A stretch of DNA of 64,000 bases from positions 206,316-270,315 of the forward strand of contig JAFADG010000024.1 in the NCBI GenBank assembly GCA_023425025.1, written 5' to 3'. The notes under the pieces are model-generated. The model was not told the DNA's origin, made no database searches, and worked only from the letters and a program-made list of their open reading frames with translations. The position numbers and the translations under genes are program-made. Of this stretch, positions 8,985 through 17,897 are shown one piece after another; positions within the stretch are counted from its first letter, which is position 1, and each line of letters starts with the position of its first letter. The DNA comes from Bacillota bacterium. Lineage in GTDB: Bacteria > Bacillota > Clostridia > Christensenellales > Aristaeellaceae.

Positions 8985-9097
8985 TCCGCTTTATTATTTC
9001 AAAATAGCAGACTATACTGAGGAGCCATACATCAATAAATTGTCTCCGTCTTTGCCAGAGCCCTTTGTTTCCATTGTGTTTATAGGGTATAGGCAAC

Positions 9098-9322
9098 ATG
9101 GCTATGCCTTTACTTCGCTTACAAATGGTGGGGAAGCAACACAAAAACCTGCTCCGCGACATCGAAACGTACATTGACTATATCAGGGAATCTGCTGAGC
9201 TCAAAATTGAGCCGAGTACATTTCTCAAAGAAAGCAGCTACCAGGACACCGCCGGCTGCACGCTCAAGTGCTACCTCATTACAAAAATGGGCTGCGAGAT
9301 GATTGCGAACAAGCTGATCTGA
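9098..9322 (+). pseudogene. Rha-family phage regulator, truncated
   Basis: MVGKQHKNLLRDIETYIDYI, then ELKIEPSTFLKESSYQDTAG and CYLITKMGCEMIANKL are the signature segments of the Rha DNA-binding domain found in temperate phages. The reading stops inside the conserved MIANKLTG motif; related residues (TKGVKLT) continue in frame after the TGA, so a stop mutation has cut it. The N-terminal region before residue 10 is missing too. Confidence 0.75.
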
Positions 9323-9520
9323 ACAAAGGGCGTAAAGCTCACTGTCATATGTGCGGGCAAGACCGCGGGGCCAGCTTTCCCCCTCAAACTTCAGAGGGGT
9401 AAGGGCGCCAGACCAAGAGGGTTACGTTCCGGGAATACGCAGGTCGCGCGCAAAGGGGGTGCAGTATCACAAAAATTGCGCTATTTTTCCTTGCTTATAA
9501 ACTGGTATATCATCAGTAAA

Positions 9521-9660
9521 CTGGTCAAAAAAGGCCCGATGCAATTCGGCTTGGTTTATATTCCGGTGTCGATGTACACCACGGTCTCGGAGGGCAGCCG
9601 AGCTTTAACCAGCTGCGCAAAGATAACCATGCCCGCAGTGAGATTCACCTATTTCCGAGG
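9521..9660 (+). pseudogene. Fragment of a Ku (NHEJ) protein, frameshifted
   Basis: KKGPMQFGLVYIPVSMYTTVSE matches the N-terminal Ku motif W-K-G-x-I-x-F-G-L-V-x-I-P-V-x-x-Y. In a second frame the DNA continues as PSFNQLRKDNHARSEIH, the Ku F-x-Q-L-H-K-x-D motif, so one frameshift separates them near 9590. Only about 45 codons remain. The surrounding 9323-9749 contains nothing else I can assign. Confidence 0.6.
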
Positions 9661-9749
9661 CCCTAAAAGAGGGAGGCTTGTGCTCCGCGCTTCGCAGAAT
9701 TTAATCACCTGACAGGCGCCGTATTGCGTGACGGTCAGTAAAAATTTAC

Positions 9750-10928
9750 TTACAAGTCATCGGCGTTGTTCACCACGATCTCTCCCCCATGTACCACCAT
9801 TCTTACCGATAAAAACGGGTTCTCGGAGAGCGGGTCGCCATTGACCACCAGCAAATCCGCAATTTTTCCCACTTCAATCGTGCCCAGTGTGCTGTCCAGC
9901 CCGCATACATGCGCAGCGTTCTTCGTGCCGGCAATGATGATATCCATGGGAGTCATACCGGCCTGTTTCATTAAATTCACCTCTGTAATGGGGAAACCGG
10001 TATCAAAGCTGATCGTGTATCCAGCAAAATCCGTGCCCAACGCCACCTTTCCCCCGGCTTTGTAAAAGGTGGAAAGATTCTCTATAGCCACATCTATCCA
10101 ATCCAGACTGTAATCCTTGCTTACACCGTTCCAGAGTTCCAGCGTAGGCACCCAATATATCCCTTTTTTTACCACCTGCTCGGCGGTCTCCTTGCTGATG
10201 GGTTCCACCACCATGTGCGCAATATCGTCCACCCCGGCATCGATCGCCCATTTCAGGTTGCGTTCATGGCTGATGTGCGCCGAAACCTTGCGGCCGCCCG
10301 CGTGGGCCGTATCCACAATGGCCTTTACCTCCTCGTATGTGGGCATGTTCCATGTACGCCCCTGCAGATCGTCCTCGATGGAAATTTTGATAATGTCCAC
10401 ACCCTCAGCGATATACTGGCTTACCTTCTTGCTCGCCGCATCGGCAGAATTGAAGGAATCTCCGCCGTAACCCCCAGGTACGCTGAGGATCGGCGTTGCT
10501 GAGACGATTCTTGCATGCGCCGGGTTTCCGTTCAGGCGGTCTCTTTCAGCCAGGAAATTGCCAGACGCCCGAGGTGCTTCGTCACGGACTGTCGTGATCC
10601 CTGCCGTGAGCCAGTTTTCAAGGTTTTGTTCATTATACGCACTATGCACATGAGCGTTGATGAACCCCGGCATGACCGTGGCGCCGTTCAAGTCTATCAC
10701 CGTAGATTCTTTGGGTATGGCAATTAAATCACCGGTTCCGACTTCGGTAATGATGCCGTCTTTAAAGATGATGACTGCGTTATTCATTGGCGGTGCGCCC
10801 GTACCGTCTATCACCCGGCAGTTAATCAGGCAACTTACGCTGTCTGCTCGGCCTACACCTTGGGCAAAGCAACCCACGCACAGAACCATGATGAAAATAG
10901 AAGCCAGCAGTGATCTTGGCCTAAACAT
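9750..10928 (-). CDS. Exported amidohydrolase (imidazolonepropionase/prolidase-like)
   Basis: A 392-aa protein with an N-terminal export signal (LLASIFIMVLCVGC, possibly a lipobox) and an amidohydrolase barrel. MPGFINAHVHS supplies the first two metal-binding histidines, IIKISIED the likely metal-bridging lysine, SAHISHE and DDIAHMV further histidines, and LGTDFAG the catalytic aspartate. LGTIEVGKIADLLVVNGDPL is the usual C-terminal beta-sandwich. Such proteins hydrolyse cyclic amides or Xaa-Pro dipeptides; the substrate here is unknown. I start it at 10928, where GGGAGGGCGGAAA precedes ATG, not at the longer 11018. It is the only full-length enzyme in the element. Confidence 0.8.
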   Translation of the reverse strand: MFRPRSLLASIFIMVLCVGCFAQGVGRADSVSCLINCRVIDGTGAPPMNNAVIIFKDGIITEVGTGDLIAIPKESTVIDLNGATVMPGFINAHVHSAYNEQNLENWLTAGITTVRDEAPRASGNFLAERDRLNGNPAHARIVSATPILSVPGGYGGDSFNSADAASKKVSQYIAEGVDIIKISIEDDLQGRTWNMPTYEEVKAIVDTAHAGGRKVSAHISHERNLKWAIDAGVDDIAHMVVEPISKETAEQVVKKGIYWVPTLELWNGVSKDYSLDWIDVAIENLSTFYKAGGKVALGTDFAGYTISFDTGFPITEVNLMKQAGMTPMDIIIAGTKNAAHVCGLDSTLGTIEVGKIADLLVVNGDPLSENPFLSVRMVVHGGEIVVNNADDL

Positions 10929-11109
10929 TTTCCGCCCTCCCGAATTTGGAAAAATATGCATCATTAATATGATTATACGCTGAAAATGATCAAATACAAT
11001 ATCGGGTGGAAAATACATCAGAGTTTTTTACGCAAGAGTGGGAGCATGATTAAATCAAAAATTGGATTATGACCATTGTACCCAAATTAAAATCGACCAC
11101 CATCAGTCA

Positions 11110-11770
11110 TGCATTAAGGCCGAAAAAGTATCCCGGACTTGGGGATACCTCCCCCCGAATCACTGAATTCAAATTTGATATGAGTGGTATGATCAAAAAT
11201 CAAATCTGGAGTATGACACCCCAACATAGAGGTCCATCAAATTCAGGGGTATCCGTAAGTTGGGGATGCCCTCGATTTAACCGAGGGCACTGAACCTAGT
11301 TTGAATCTAGGGTGATACCGTATGTTGAGATAACGATTTTCAAAGGGTAGGTATTCAGCACACAGCCTTTGAGGCCGATGACATGAGTTCATTTCACGCT
11401 GTCGGTCAGAACGACCGCATTCATCCTGTATTGAACGCAGGGTGTCCACCCTCATTCTAAGTGATAGTGCGGCAAGGGGTATGAACGCAATTCGCACCCC
11501 TGAAAGGGTGTCGTTTAAACAGACGCCCTTTGACGGGCTATATCGGGCATAGGGTGCCCCCCGATGGGTAGGTGCTGGAAATATTAAAGGGGTCCGAACC
11601 AACAGGGTAAACCAGGAAGATAATATATTCGCCGATCAACTTTAGCGGCATAGGGGGTATCACTTCTCTGCTTGCAGCCGGAAGCATACGGGCGGTAGAT
11701 ATCACGCAAAAAGCCACGAACTCAAAGAGGGGTATAGCCAGCAGAAGGGGCGTATGCCCTCCACCGGTGC
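11110..11770. ncRNA. Candidate large structured non-coding RNA (strand undetermined)
   Basis: About 650 bp without a credible gene but with a dense series of perfect or near-perfect stems: GCCCTCG/CGAGGGC (11268-11288), CCTAG/CTAGG, CAAAGG/CCTTTG, CGGTC/GACCG, AGGGT/ACCCT, AGGGGT/ACCCCT, an 8-bp AGGGTGTC/GACGCCCT, ATCGGG/CCCGAT and AGGGC/GCCCT. Ornate RNAs such as GOLLD and ROOL are known from phages and near tRNAs, and this stretch lies inside a phage-like element 250 bp from a tRNA-derived att site. I cannot match a consensus by eye, so family membership is speculation. Confidence 0.4.
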
Positions 11771-12014
11771 CTTTTGAGTGTTTTATATGTTTTAAGAGAT
11801 ACCGTATGTATTTCAGGTGTTTTTGGAAAATCCATAGAAGCATTTTGAAACAATATTTATATTATTATAAATATTTTCTACCCCAGTTTTTACCCCAAAT
11901 ACGATTTCATGTGATTGTACATCGTTTGTTGAAAAGCCAAAAAACCAAGGATTTAAGCCACTCTTTCAGACACGTTTTATCAGTATTTTACATCGTTTTA
12001 CGGCGATTCTCGAA
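11771..12014. other. AT-rich end of the element, no gene
   Basis: The stretch is AT-rich (many TATTT/TTTTA runs) with no frame carrying a ribosome binding site. The sequence GATACCGTATGT at 11799 repeats one at 11313, at either end of the hairpin-rich stretch. Confidence 0.4.
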
Positions 12015-12037
12015 TTCAAGTCCCGTCGATCGCACCA
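12015..12037 (+). repeat. attR: displaced 3' end of tRNA-Leu
   Basis: This is an exact 23-bp copy of the tRNA-Leu T-arm/acceptor end including CCA, with no tRNA 5' half next to it. It marks the far end of the inserted element. Confidence 0.88.
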
Positions 12038-12041
12038 AATC

Positions 12042-12088
12042 AAACACCCTCCATAGATGAGATGTCTTTCATCTATAGGTGGTGTTTT
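12042..12088. terminator. Terminator, probably the original one of tRNA-Leu
   Basis: AAACACC-ATAGATGA pairs with TCATCTAT-GGTGTTT, with T-rich ends on both sides. It lies 5 bp after the displaced tRNA end, as expected for the terminator that once followed the tRNA. It also closes the gene on the minus strand at 12119. Confidence 0.75.
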
Positions 12089-12118
12089 CATTACGGCCCA
12101 CTTTGGCATCGCCTTATT

Positions 12119-13270
12119 TTATGGAATGTAAGGAATCATTCCCCTGCGGTACGCTTCCTCCTGTACGTCCTTGGGCATATCGCGGATATCAACGATCCTA
12201 CCGTTGACATGCATCATCCATATTGCGGGATTGTGGTCGATATTGGCTTTGAGCATATACTCGGCCGACATATAGGAAATATCCAGCAGCCGTATGATTT
12301 CAGACGCTTTGTTGCCTGCGGTGCTTGGGGCAAGCCCAAACCAGCCTGCGATTTCTGCCGCCGTCATGTGTATCGGTTGTGTCTTGTCAAAAATGAAGTT
12401 GCTCGAGCCAATGGCATAAACGATGCCGCAGGCCCAGGTCTTTGGCCTGCCGCCCAGCAGCGGCGAAGGGCGCTTGCGGCAGAGCTTTGCCAGAGCGTAC
12501 AGGGAAATCTTTTCATATTCATCGTTCAGCTTTTCAGCGCAAAAGCTTGCAATGATCTGCGCGATCTCGGCATACCGCTCCGCCATGGCTTTGGGCACGA
12601 TGATGTCTTTGGGCACAGCAGCCGTTTTCGATGCAGTATCGAAGGTTTGCTTGGTGGGTCCGCCTTTCTTTCTTGGGGCGAGCTGAACTGCTTGATGCGG
12701 TTCTCCGTTGAGTTCTTCTATAATTCCATAAGTTTCCCTTGTCCTATCATACTGCTCCTTTATCGTGCTCCTGATCTGCGCGCCGAATGAAACGCTGTAG
12801 CCCTCAGCCAAGCTGTCATAAATAATTCTCCCCTGAAAGGGCAAAAGAACCATTCGCATCATGAATGGCGCGGGTTGCGGAAAGTTATCTTTGATGGAGT
12901 CCGTAATGCCGCAAACGCCATAAAGCAAACTGGGCTGCGTATCCGCTCGCATAAGCACGGAATAGTTCGCAAGGTGTTTGACGATGAGAAAGTCACCCTT
13001 GACAAAATGCTTACGCCAGTTTGCAATGATCCCTTTCTCTTGCTCGGCAAATTCTCCATAATCCGCGTCGGCCAAAAACTCGTCGATCCACTGGGGATGA
13101 TCCCACATTTGGTTTCGGACTTTCAGGAACTCCTGAAGGCTGACGGAAACAGGGATGCCATAAACAGGCTTCTTGAACCGGGGTATGACCTTGTGCTTTT
13201 CGTTGATTCCCCATACCAAGCCATACCAGAGCCTATAAAAAAGGGCAATATCCCGCTGAAGCAGACGCAT
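12119..13270 (-). CDS. DUF6398-like protein of unknown function
   Basis: A 383-aa soluble protein. The C-terminal 150 residues (ISLYALAKLCRKRPSPLLGG, TWACGIVYAIGSSNFIFD, AAEIAGWFGLAPSTAGNKA) are, to my recollection, the DUF6398 fold, which contains a helix-turn-helix-like segment (TAAEIAGWFGLAPSTAGNKAS). The N-terminal 190 residues do not resemble anything I know. AAGGAGGT precedes the ATG. It lies just outside the tRNA-Leu element and reads towards it. Function unknown; DNA or RNA binding is possible from the HTH-like part. Confidence 0.65.
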   Translation of the reverse strand: MRLLQRDIALFYRLWYGLVWGINEKHKVIPRFKKPVYGIPVSVSLQEFLKVRNQMWDHPQWIDEFLADADYGEFAEQEKGIIANWRKHFVKGDFLIVKHLANYSVLMRADTQPSLLYGVCGITDSIKDNFPQPAPFMMRMVLLPFQGRIIYDSLAEGYSVSFGAQIRSTIKEQYDRTRETYGIIEELNGEPHQAVQLAPRKKGGPTKQTFDTASKTAAVPKDIIVPKAMAERYAEIAQIIASFCAEKLNDEYEKISLYALAKLCRKRPSPLLGGRPKTWACGIVYAIGSSNFIFDKTQPIHMTAAEIAGWFGLAPSTAGNKASEIIRLLDISYMSAEYMLKANIDHNPAIWMMHVNGRIVDIRDMPKDVQEEAYRRGMIPYIP

Positions 13271-13601
13271 GTGGGGACCTCCTTACACACAATATTCGCA
13301 ATCCGTTCTTCCGGGATTGTATCAGGTATTTCTCCGGATGGCAATCATTAAGACGGCTTGCACCGCTTGCGAGATACAGAACGGCCTCTGGCGAACACCT
13401 CAAACTTCTGCTGACACCTCCAGCGATTGACAAACCTCCCGCGCTGTTCATTTTCGCGATTTTGCTGTATAGTAATAGCATTGGTGCAGGCTCAGGGCAG
13501 GATGAACGGCATAGAAAGATTTGATAGGCATGGCGCGGCTGAGAATCAGCCATTGATCCAGTCTCCCATGCTTTATCGAAGAATCCGCAAGAGGTGTTTT
13601 C
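13271..13601. other. 331-bp divergent gap upstream of cdaR
   Basis: No gene is visible. A TATAGT about 130 bp before cdaR could be a -10 box, and TTGACA occurs at about 13426, but their spacing is not canonical, so no promoter is called. Confidence 0.35.
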
Positions 13602-14786
13602 ATGAAATTCCCCAAAAGCAGCTGCATGAAAATCGTGCATGAAATCAGCAACATCATCGGCGAGCAGGTCAACATGATGGACCATCAAGGCGTGATCATC
13701 GCCAGCACCGACCCGGCCAGGATCGGCACGTTCCATGCCGGCGCCAAGCGGGTGGTGGATGAAAAGCTGGAAAGCCTGACCATACACGGCACCAAGGAAT
13801 ATGTGGGCGCAAAGCCGGGCATCAATTTGCCCATTGAGTTCCAGAACGACATCATTGGCGTCATAGGCGTCACCGGGCCTGAGAAAAAAGTAGGAAAATA
13901 TGGGCAGATTATCAAAAAGATGACGGAGATACTTCTGCTGGATATCTCTATGCGGCGGGAGAACGATATTGATCAGCGCATCCGCACCCGGTTTTTAAAC
14001 GACTGGATTCATGGCACGCCAAAGGAAATCAACCGGCAGATGGTGGAGAACGGCCGGCAGATTGGTATTGACATCACCGTGCCCCGCAGGTTTTTGCTGG
14101 TGAGCATCATCCCAAGGGAGGAGACGGCCTCTGTCGCCCTGCAGCGCACGATCGACGCGGCCGAAGGCAGTACAAAAAAAATGGTGAGCGCCCTTACCGA
14201 AGCGATCGTTTTCAAATCCGGCAGCGCGCTTGTCTGCAGCGTCCGCCAGATGGATGACGCGCACATGCTGGAAATCGCCAGAACCATCAAGGTGAATATC
14301 GAAAGCAACAAGTCCTTGCTGGTTTGCATCGGGATTGACGATGCCGTGCAAAGCTACGTATTTATCAATACCGCATACCAGCACGCCCAAAAGGCGCTGC
14401 GCACCTGCCTGCGTTCGCCCACAAAGGATATCCGGCTGTACGACAGCATCAATATGGAGATTTTCTCCGGAGAAATCCCGGATATTACGAAGCTGGAATA
14501 TGTGCGGCGCATTTTCCGCAACTGCTCCATGGATGAGATCGCAAACTGGATTTTGCTTTTGGATACTTATTATTCCTGCGAGGGCTCCATTACCGAAGCC
14601 GCAAAGAGTTTGTTCATCCATAAAAATACATTGCAGTACCGCCTGAAGCAATTGTATGAAAAAACTGGTTATGATCCGCGCAGCATTCGCTTTTCCTCCC
14701 TATATTATAACGCGATTCACTTTTACCATGATATAGGGGAGAAGCTGCAGCTGGATTCCGAAGCCGACCATTCTCAGGACGCTTAG
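13602..14786 (+). CDS. cdaR: CdaR-type sugar-diacid/glycerate transcription regulator
   Basis: A 394-aa regulator. Residues 1-130 form the sugar-diacid recognition domain: NIIGEQVNMMDHQGVIIASTDPARIGTFHAGA and LPIEFQNDIIGVIGVTGP. The C-terminus is a PucR/CdaR helix-turn-helix (GSITEAAKSLFIHKNTLQYRLKQL). Known members activate uptake and catabolism genes for glucarate, galactarate or glycerate. Here a GntP permease and a glycerate 2-kinase follow on the same strand, so it probably senses glycerate or a related acid and activates them. AAGAGGTG lies before the ATG. Confidence 0.9.
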   Translation: MKFPKSSCMKIVHEISNIIGEQVNMMDHQGVIIASTDPARIGTFHAGAKRVVDEKLESLTIHGTKEYVGAKPGINLPIEFQNDIIGVIGVTGPEKKVGKYGQIIKKMTEILLLDISMRRENDIDQRIRTRFLNDWIHGTPKEINRQMVENGRQIGIDITVPRRFLLVSIIPREETASVALQRTIDAAEGSTKKMVSALTEAIVFKSGSALVCSVRQMDDAHMLEIARTIKVNIESNKSLLVCIGIDDAVQSYVFINTAYQHAQKALRTCLRSPTKDIRLYDSINMEIFSGEIPDITKLEYVRRIFRNCSMDEIANWILLLDTYYSCEGSITEAAKSLFIHKNTLQYRLKQLYEKTGYDPRSIRFSSLYYNAIHFYHDIGEKLQLDSEADHSQDA

Positions 14787-14905
14787 CCTGTTATCCATAA
14801 CATAAAACGCCCATGAATTTTAATCTTTGTAACATAGTCTTATCGGCTGATCCGTGTATAATGAAAAACAACGAGGTCGTTACAAATTCATAAGGAGGTA
14901 ATTTC

Positions 14906-16288
14906 ATGACCGGTATTGGACTCATCATCGTATTTATTCTGGCCGTCGTGCTGATGATCGTCGCCATCAGCAAATTCAAGATCCATCCCTTCCTGTCCAT
15001 TATGGGCATCGCACTCATCTTTGGCCTTATTGCCGGCATCCCGCTGTACAAGTATACGGACGCCGATGGCAACGCCGTATCCGGCATCGCGGATGTGATT
15101 GGCGCCGGCTTCAGCGGCACCTTCAGCAGCATCGGTATCGTGATCATCTTCGGCGCACTTGTGGGCACGCTGCTGGAAAGAACCGGCGCGGCCCTGAAGA
15201 TGGCGGACAGCGTTGTTCGCCTGGTCGGTAAAAAACACCCGGAACTGGCGATTGAGCTGATGGGCTGGATCGTATCCATCCCGGTATTCTGCGACAGCGG
15301 CTTCGTTATCCTAAACCCCATCCGCAAGGCATTGGTCCGGCGGACCGGTGCCAGCAGCGTCGCCATGACTGTGGCGCTTTCCCTGGGCTTGTACATCAGC
15401 CACTGCTTCATACCGCCCACGCCCGGCCCCATTGCGGCGGCAGGCACCCTGGGTGTCGGCGACAACCTGCTCCTGGTCATCGGCCTTGGCGTGTTGCTGT
15501 CCATCCCGCCGCTGGTGGCAAGCTACATTTTTGCGAAGTACATCGGCAAAAAGGTGAAATCCGCAGAAGACCAGGACAGCGAAGAATCCGTCAAAACCTA
15601 TGAGCAGCTGGTAGCGGAGTATGGCAAGCTGCCCAACGGCTGGCTGGCCTTTGCCCCGATCGTTGCCCCGATCCTTTTGATGGGCCTGGCTTCCGCGTTT
15701 GCCATGGCACAGATCACCATCCCCTTCCTCGCCTTCCTCGGCACCCCTATCATCGCGCTTGGCGCAGGCGCGGTCATCGCAATCATCAGCCTGTTCATTG
15801 CCCACAAAGGTGAGGATTTCTATGAGCTAACCAACGAAACACTCAAAACGGTCGGCCCCATCCTGTTCATCACGGCGGCAGGCGGCGTGCTGGGCAAGGT
15901 AATTGCTTCCACCGATATCGTCAACTTCATCAAGGCAAACGCTTTGTCCCTGCAATCTATCGGCCTTTTGTTCCCCTTCCTCCTGTCGGCCATTTTGAAA
16001 TCCGCCCAGGGCTCTTCCACCGTTGCCATGACGACCACGGCCGGTATCGTCGCCCCGCTTCTGCCGATACTTGGCCTGTCCAGCCCCGCTCTGGCGTCGC
16101 TGACAGTCATCGCCATCGGCGCAGGCGCCATGACCGTATCCCACGCAAACGACTCCTACTTCTGGGTAATCACCAACTTTGGCGGCATGGCCCCCCAGGA
16201 TGGCTACAAGACGCAGACGCTGGGCACGCTTGTGGTCGGTATCGCTTCCATTATCGGGGTGTACATCGTATCCCTGTTCCTGCATTGA
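14906..16288 (+). CDS. GntP-family gluconate/glycerate permease
   Basis: A 460-aa membrane protein with 12 or more hydrophobic segments. It begins MTGIGLIIVFILAVVLMIVAIS and carries the GntP motifs IPVFCDSGFVILNPI, HCFIPPTPGPIAAA and QGSSTVAMTTTAGIVAPLL with AGAMTVSHANDSYFWVI near the C-terminus. The family imports gluconate and related sugar acids with protons. The neighbouring glycerate kinase suggests glycerate as substrate. AAGGAGGT precedes the ATG. Confidence 0.93.
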   Translation: MTGIGLIIVFILAVVLMIVAISKFKIHPFLSIMGIALIFGLIAGIPLYKYTDADGNAVSGIADVIGAGFSGTFSSIGIVIIFGALVGTLLERTGAALKMADSVVRLVGKKHPELAIELMGWIVSIPVFCDSGFVILNPIRKALVRRTGASSVAMTVALSLGLYISHCFIPPTPGPIAAAGTLGVGDNLLLVIGLGVLLSIPPLVASYIFAKYIGKKVKSAEDQDSEESVKTYEQLVAEYGKLPNGWLAFAPIVAPILLMGLASAFAMAQITIPFLAFLGTPIIALGAGAVIAIISLFIAHKGEDFYELTNETLKTVGPILFITAAGGVLGKVIASTDIVNFIKANALSLQSIGLLFPFLLSAILKSAQGSSTVAMTTTAGIVAPLLPILGLSSPALASLTVIAIGAGAMTVSHANDSYFWVITNFGGMAPQDGYKTQTLGTLVVGIASIIGVYIVSLFLH

Positions 16289-16299
16289 GTCAAGCCCAG

Positions 16300-16333
16300 C
16301 CGGACTGTTTGCACGAACAGTCCGGTCATTTTT
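16300..16333 (+). terminator. Hairpin after the GntP permease
   Basis: CCGGACTGTT pairs with AACAGTCCGG and is followed by TCATTTTT. It lies in the 98-bp gap before the kinase gene, so it may lower kinase expression relative to permease. Confidence 0.75.
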
Positions 16334-16386
16334 ATGCAACAACGAAGGCTCTCAGCGCCTGAAACGGATATTATTTGGAGTGACAT

Positions 16387-17622
16387 ATGATGCGCTTAAG
16401 AGAAGACTGTGATTTTATCGTCAGGGAAGCCATATCAGCCGTTCAGCCGGATGCCGCGGTAAAGCGCGCGCTGAGCGGGAAAACCCTCGGCAACGGCAGA
16501 GTAATACTGATTGCCGTCGGCAAGGCCGCCTGGTCCATGGCCGCCGCCGCAAAACGTGTGCTGGGCGAAAGGATCAACCAAGGGATCGTTATCACCAAAT
16601 ACGGCCATTCCATGGGCGAGATCGCCGGCGTCTCCATTTATGAAGCCGGTCATCCGGTTCCCGATGCCAATTCCTTTTTGGCTACAGAGGCAGTGCTTGA
16701 AGCGACAGCCCACCTTACCGATACAGACACCGTGCTGCTGCTGATTTCGGGCGGCGGATCCGCCTTGTTTGAAGCGCCTCTCATCAGCGCGGAAAGGTCG
16801 GCGGATCTTACCGGCCAGCTTTTGAAAAGCGGTGCCAATATTGTTGAAATGAACACCATCCGCAAGCGCTTTTCCAAGGTGAAGGGCGGCCGCTTTGCCC
16901 TGCATTGCCAGCCTGCGCGCATCTATTCCATCGTGCTGTCGGACATTATCGGCGACCCGCTGGATATGATCGCGTCCGGCCCCGCCTATCCCGACAGCAG
17001 CACGGTGGAAGATGCCGTACGGATCGCCGAAAAATATCACTTGGACCTTACCGATGAAATGCGCGCGTTGCTGCGTGCGGAAACGCCAAAACAGCTAAGC
17101 AATGTTGAGACGATGATTACGGGAAGCGTGCGGGAGCTTTGCTATGCCGCCGCAGCAGCAGCCGGCAAAAAAGGGTACCGGCCGTTGATCCTGACCGATT
17201 CGCTGGATTGCGTAGCCCGTGAAGCCGGCGCTTTTTTCGCCGCGTTGGCGCGCTACCATCAAAACAGCACGGCATCTATTGCCCTGATCGCCGGCGGGGA
17301 AACAGTCGTTCATGTCACGGGCAAGGGCCTTGGCGGCCGCAACCAGGAGCTGGCGCTGGCCGCAGCCCTTGGGATCCGGGGCCTGCCCCAAACAGCTGTG
17401 TTTTCCTTTGGTTCCGACGGTACCGACGGCCCGACGGATGCGGCCGGCGGCTTTGCGGACGGCGATACGGTGTCCGCCTTGGAAAAGGCGGGAATCGATG
17501 TTTACCGGTCCTTGCAGAACAACGACGCCTATCACGCGCTGAAGGCCGGGGACGGCTTGATCGTTACCGGCCCCACCGGCACCAACGTCAACGATGTTTC
17601 CGTGCTGCTTATCCGGCGCTGA
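16387..17622 (+). CDS. Glycerate 2-kinase (GckA/TtuD family)
   Basis: A 411-aa cytosolic enzyme, ATP + glycerate to 2-phosphoglycerate. The N-terminal DUF4147 part has GKAAWSMAAAA, EAGHPVPD, LLLISGGGSALFE, and IRKRFSKVKGGRFA. The C-terminal MOFRL domain has GGETVVHVTGKGLGGRNQELALAAA and SFGSDGTDGPTDAAGG. All of these are intact. It feeds sugar-acid breakdown into lower glycolysis and fits with cdaR and the GntP permease upstream. TTGGAGTG lies before the ATG. Confidence 0.92.
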   Translation: MMRLREDCDFIVREAISAVQPDAAVKRALSGKTLGNGRVILIAVGKAAWSMAAAAKRVLGERINQGIVITKYGHSMGEIAGVSIYEAGHPVPDANSFLATEAVLEATAHLTDTDTVLLLISGGGSALFEAPLISAERSADLTGQLLKSGANIVEMNTIRKRFSKVKGGRFALHCQPARIYSIVLSDIIGDPLDMIASGPAYPDSSTVEDAVRIAEKYHLDLTDEMRALLRAETPKQLSNVETMITGSVRELCYAAAAAAGKKGYRPLILTDSLDCVAREAGAFFAALARYHQNSTASIALIAGGETVVHVTGKGLGGRNQELALAAALGIRGLPQTAVFSFGSDGTDGPTDAAGGFADGDTVSALEKAGIDVYRSLQNNDAYHALKAGDGLIVTGPTGTNVNDVSVLLIRR

Positions 17623-17855
17623 TACTGCAGTTATTGGCCGTTCACGCTTTTGGGGAATGAAAACCAGCACACCCAGCGCAATCTTAACACAAGGCAGTCT
17701 GCGAGCCGGTTCATTGACGGCAGGCGGGCTGCTTTTTTACTGCACCAAATTAGAGCAGCACGTGACTGATCATATTGGCCACCCCTTTTGCGTATATTGT
17801 AGCAGCCAGATCTTGCCCCTTGGGGGGGAATGAGCACACATGTCAAAAATGGGTG

Positions 17856-17884
17856 TTGACATTCCATATGTGATATGATAACAT
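17856..17884 (+). promoter_or_regulatory. Promoter of the GH127-ABC transporter operon
   Basis: TTGACA (17856-17861), 17 bp and TAACAT (17879-17884). The rest of the 428-bp gap (17623-18050) carries no gene I can support. Confidence 0.65.
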
Positions 17885-17897
17885 TCGATTATCAGAA

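Larger units (their letters stand above)
6479..12037. mobile_element. Decayed integrative element in tRNA-Leu, about 5.56 kb
   Basis: It is bounded by the tRNA-Leu 3' end and its 23-bp direct copy at 12015-12037. Contents in order: a phage DNA polymerase C-terminal fragment, two CBO0543-like membrane proteins, two small open frames, a Rha regulator fragment, a Ku fragment, an exported amidohydrolase on the other strand and a hairpin-rich non-coding stretch. I see no integrase, so it is probably immobile: a remnant of a prophage or integrative element that lost most genes. The boundaries are read directly; phage ancestry is inferred from the polymerase and Rha remnants. Confidence 0.8.

Noticed and set aside
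9476..9712. The 78-codon frame as an intact small protein
   Set aside because: Only its middle resembles Ku and the Ku motif continues in another frame, so it is a decayed fragment.
12062..12790. A 242-aa open frame on the plus strand
   Set aside because: Antisense to the DUF6398-like gene, which has a strong ribosome binding site.
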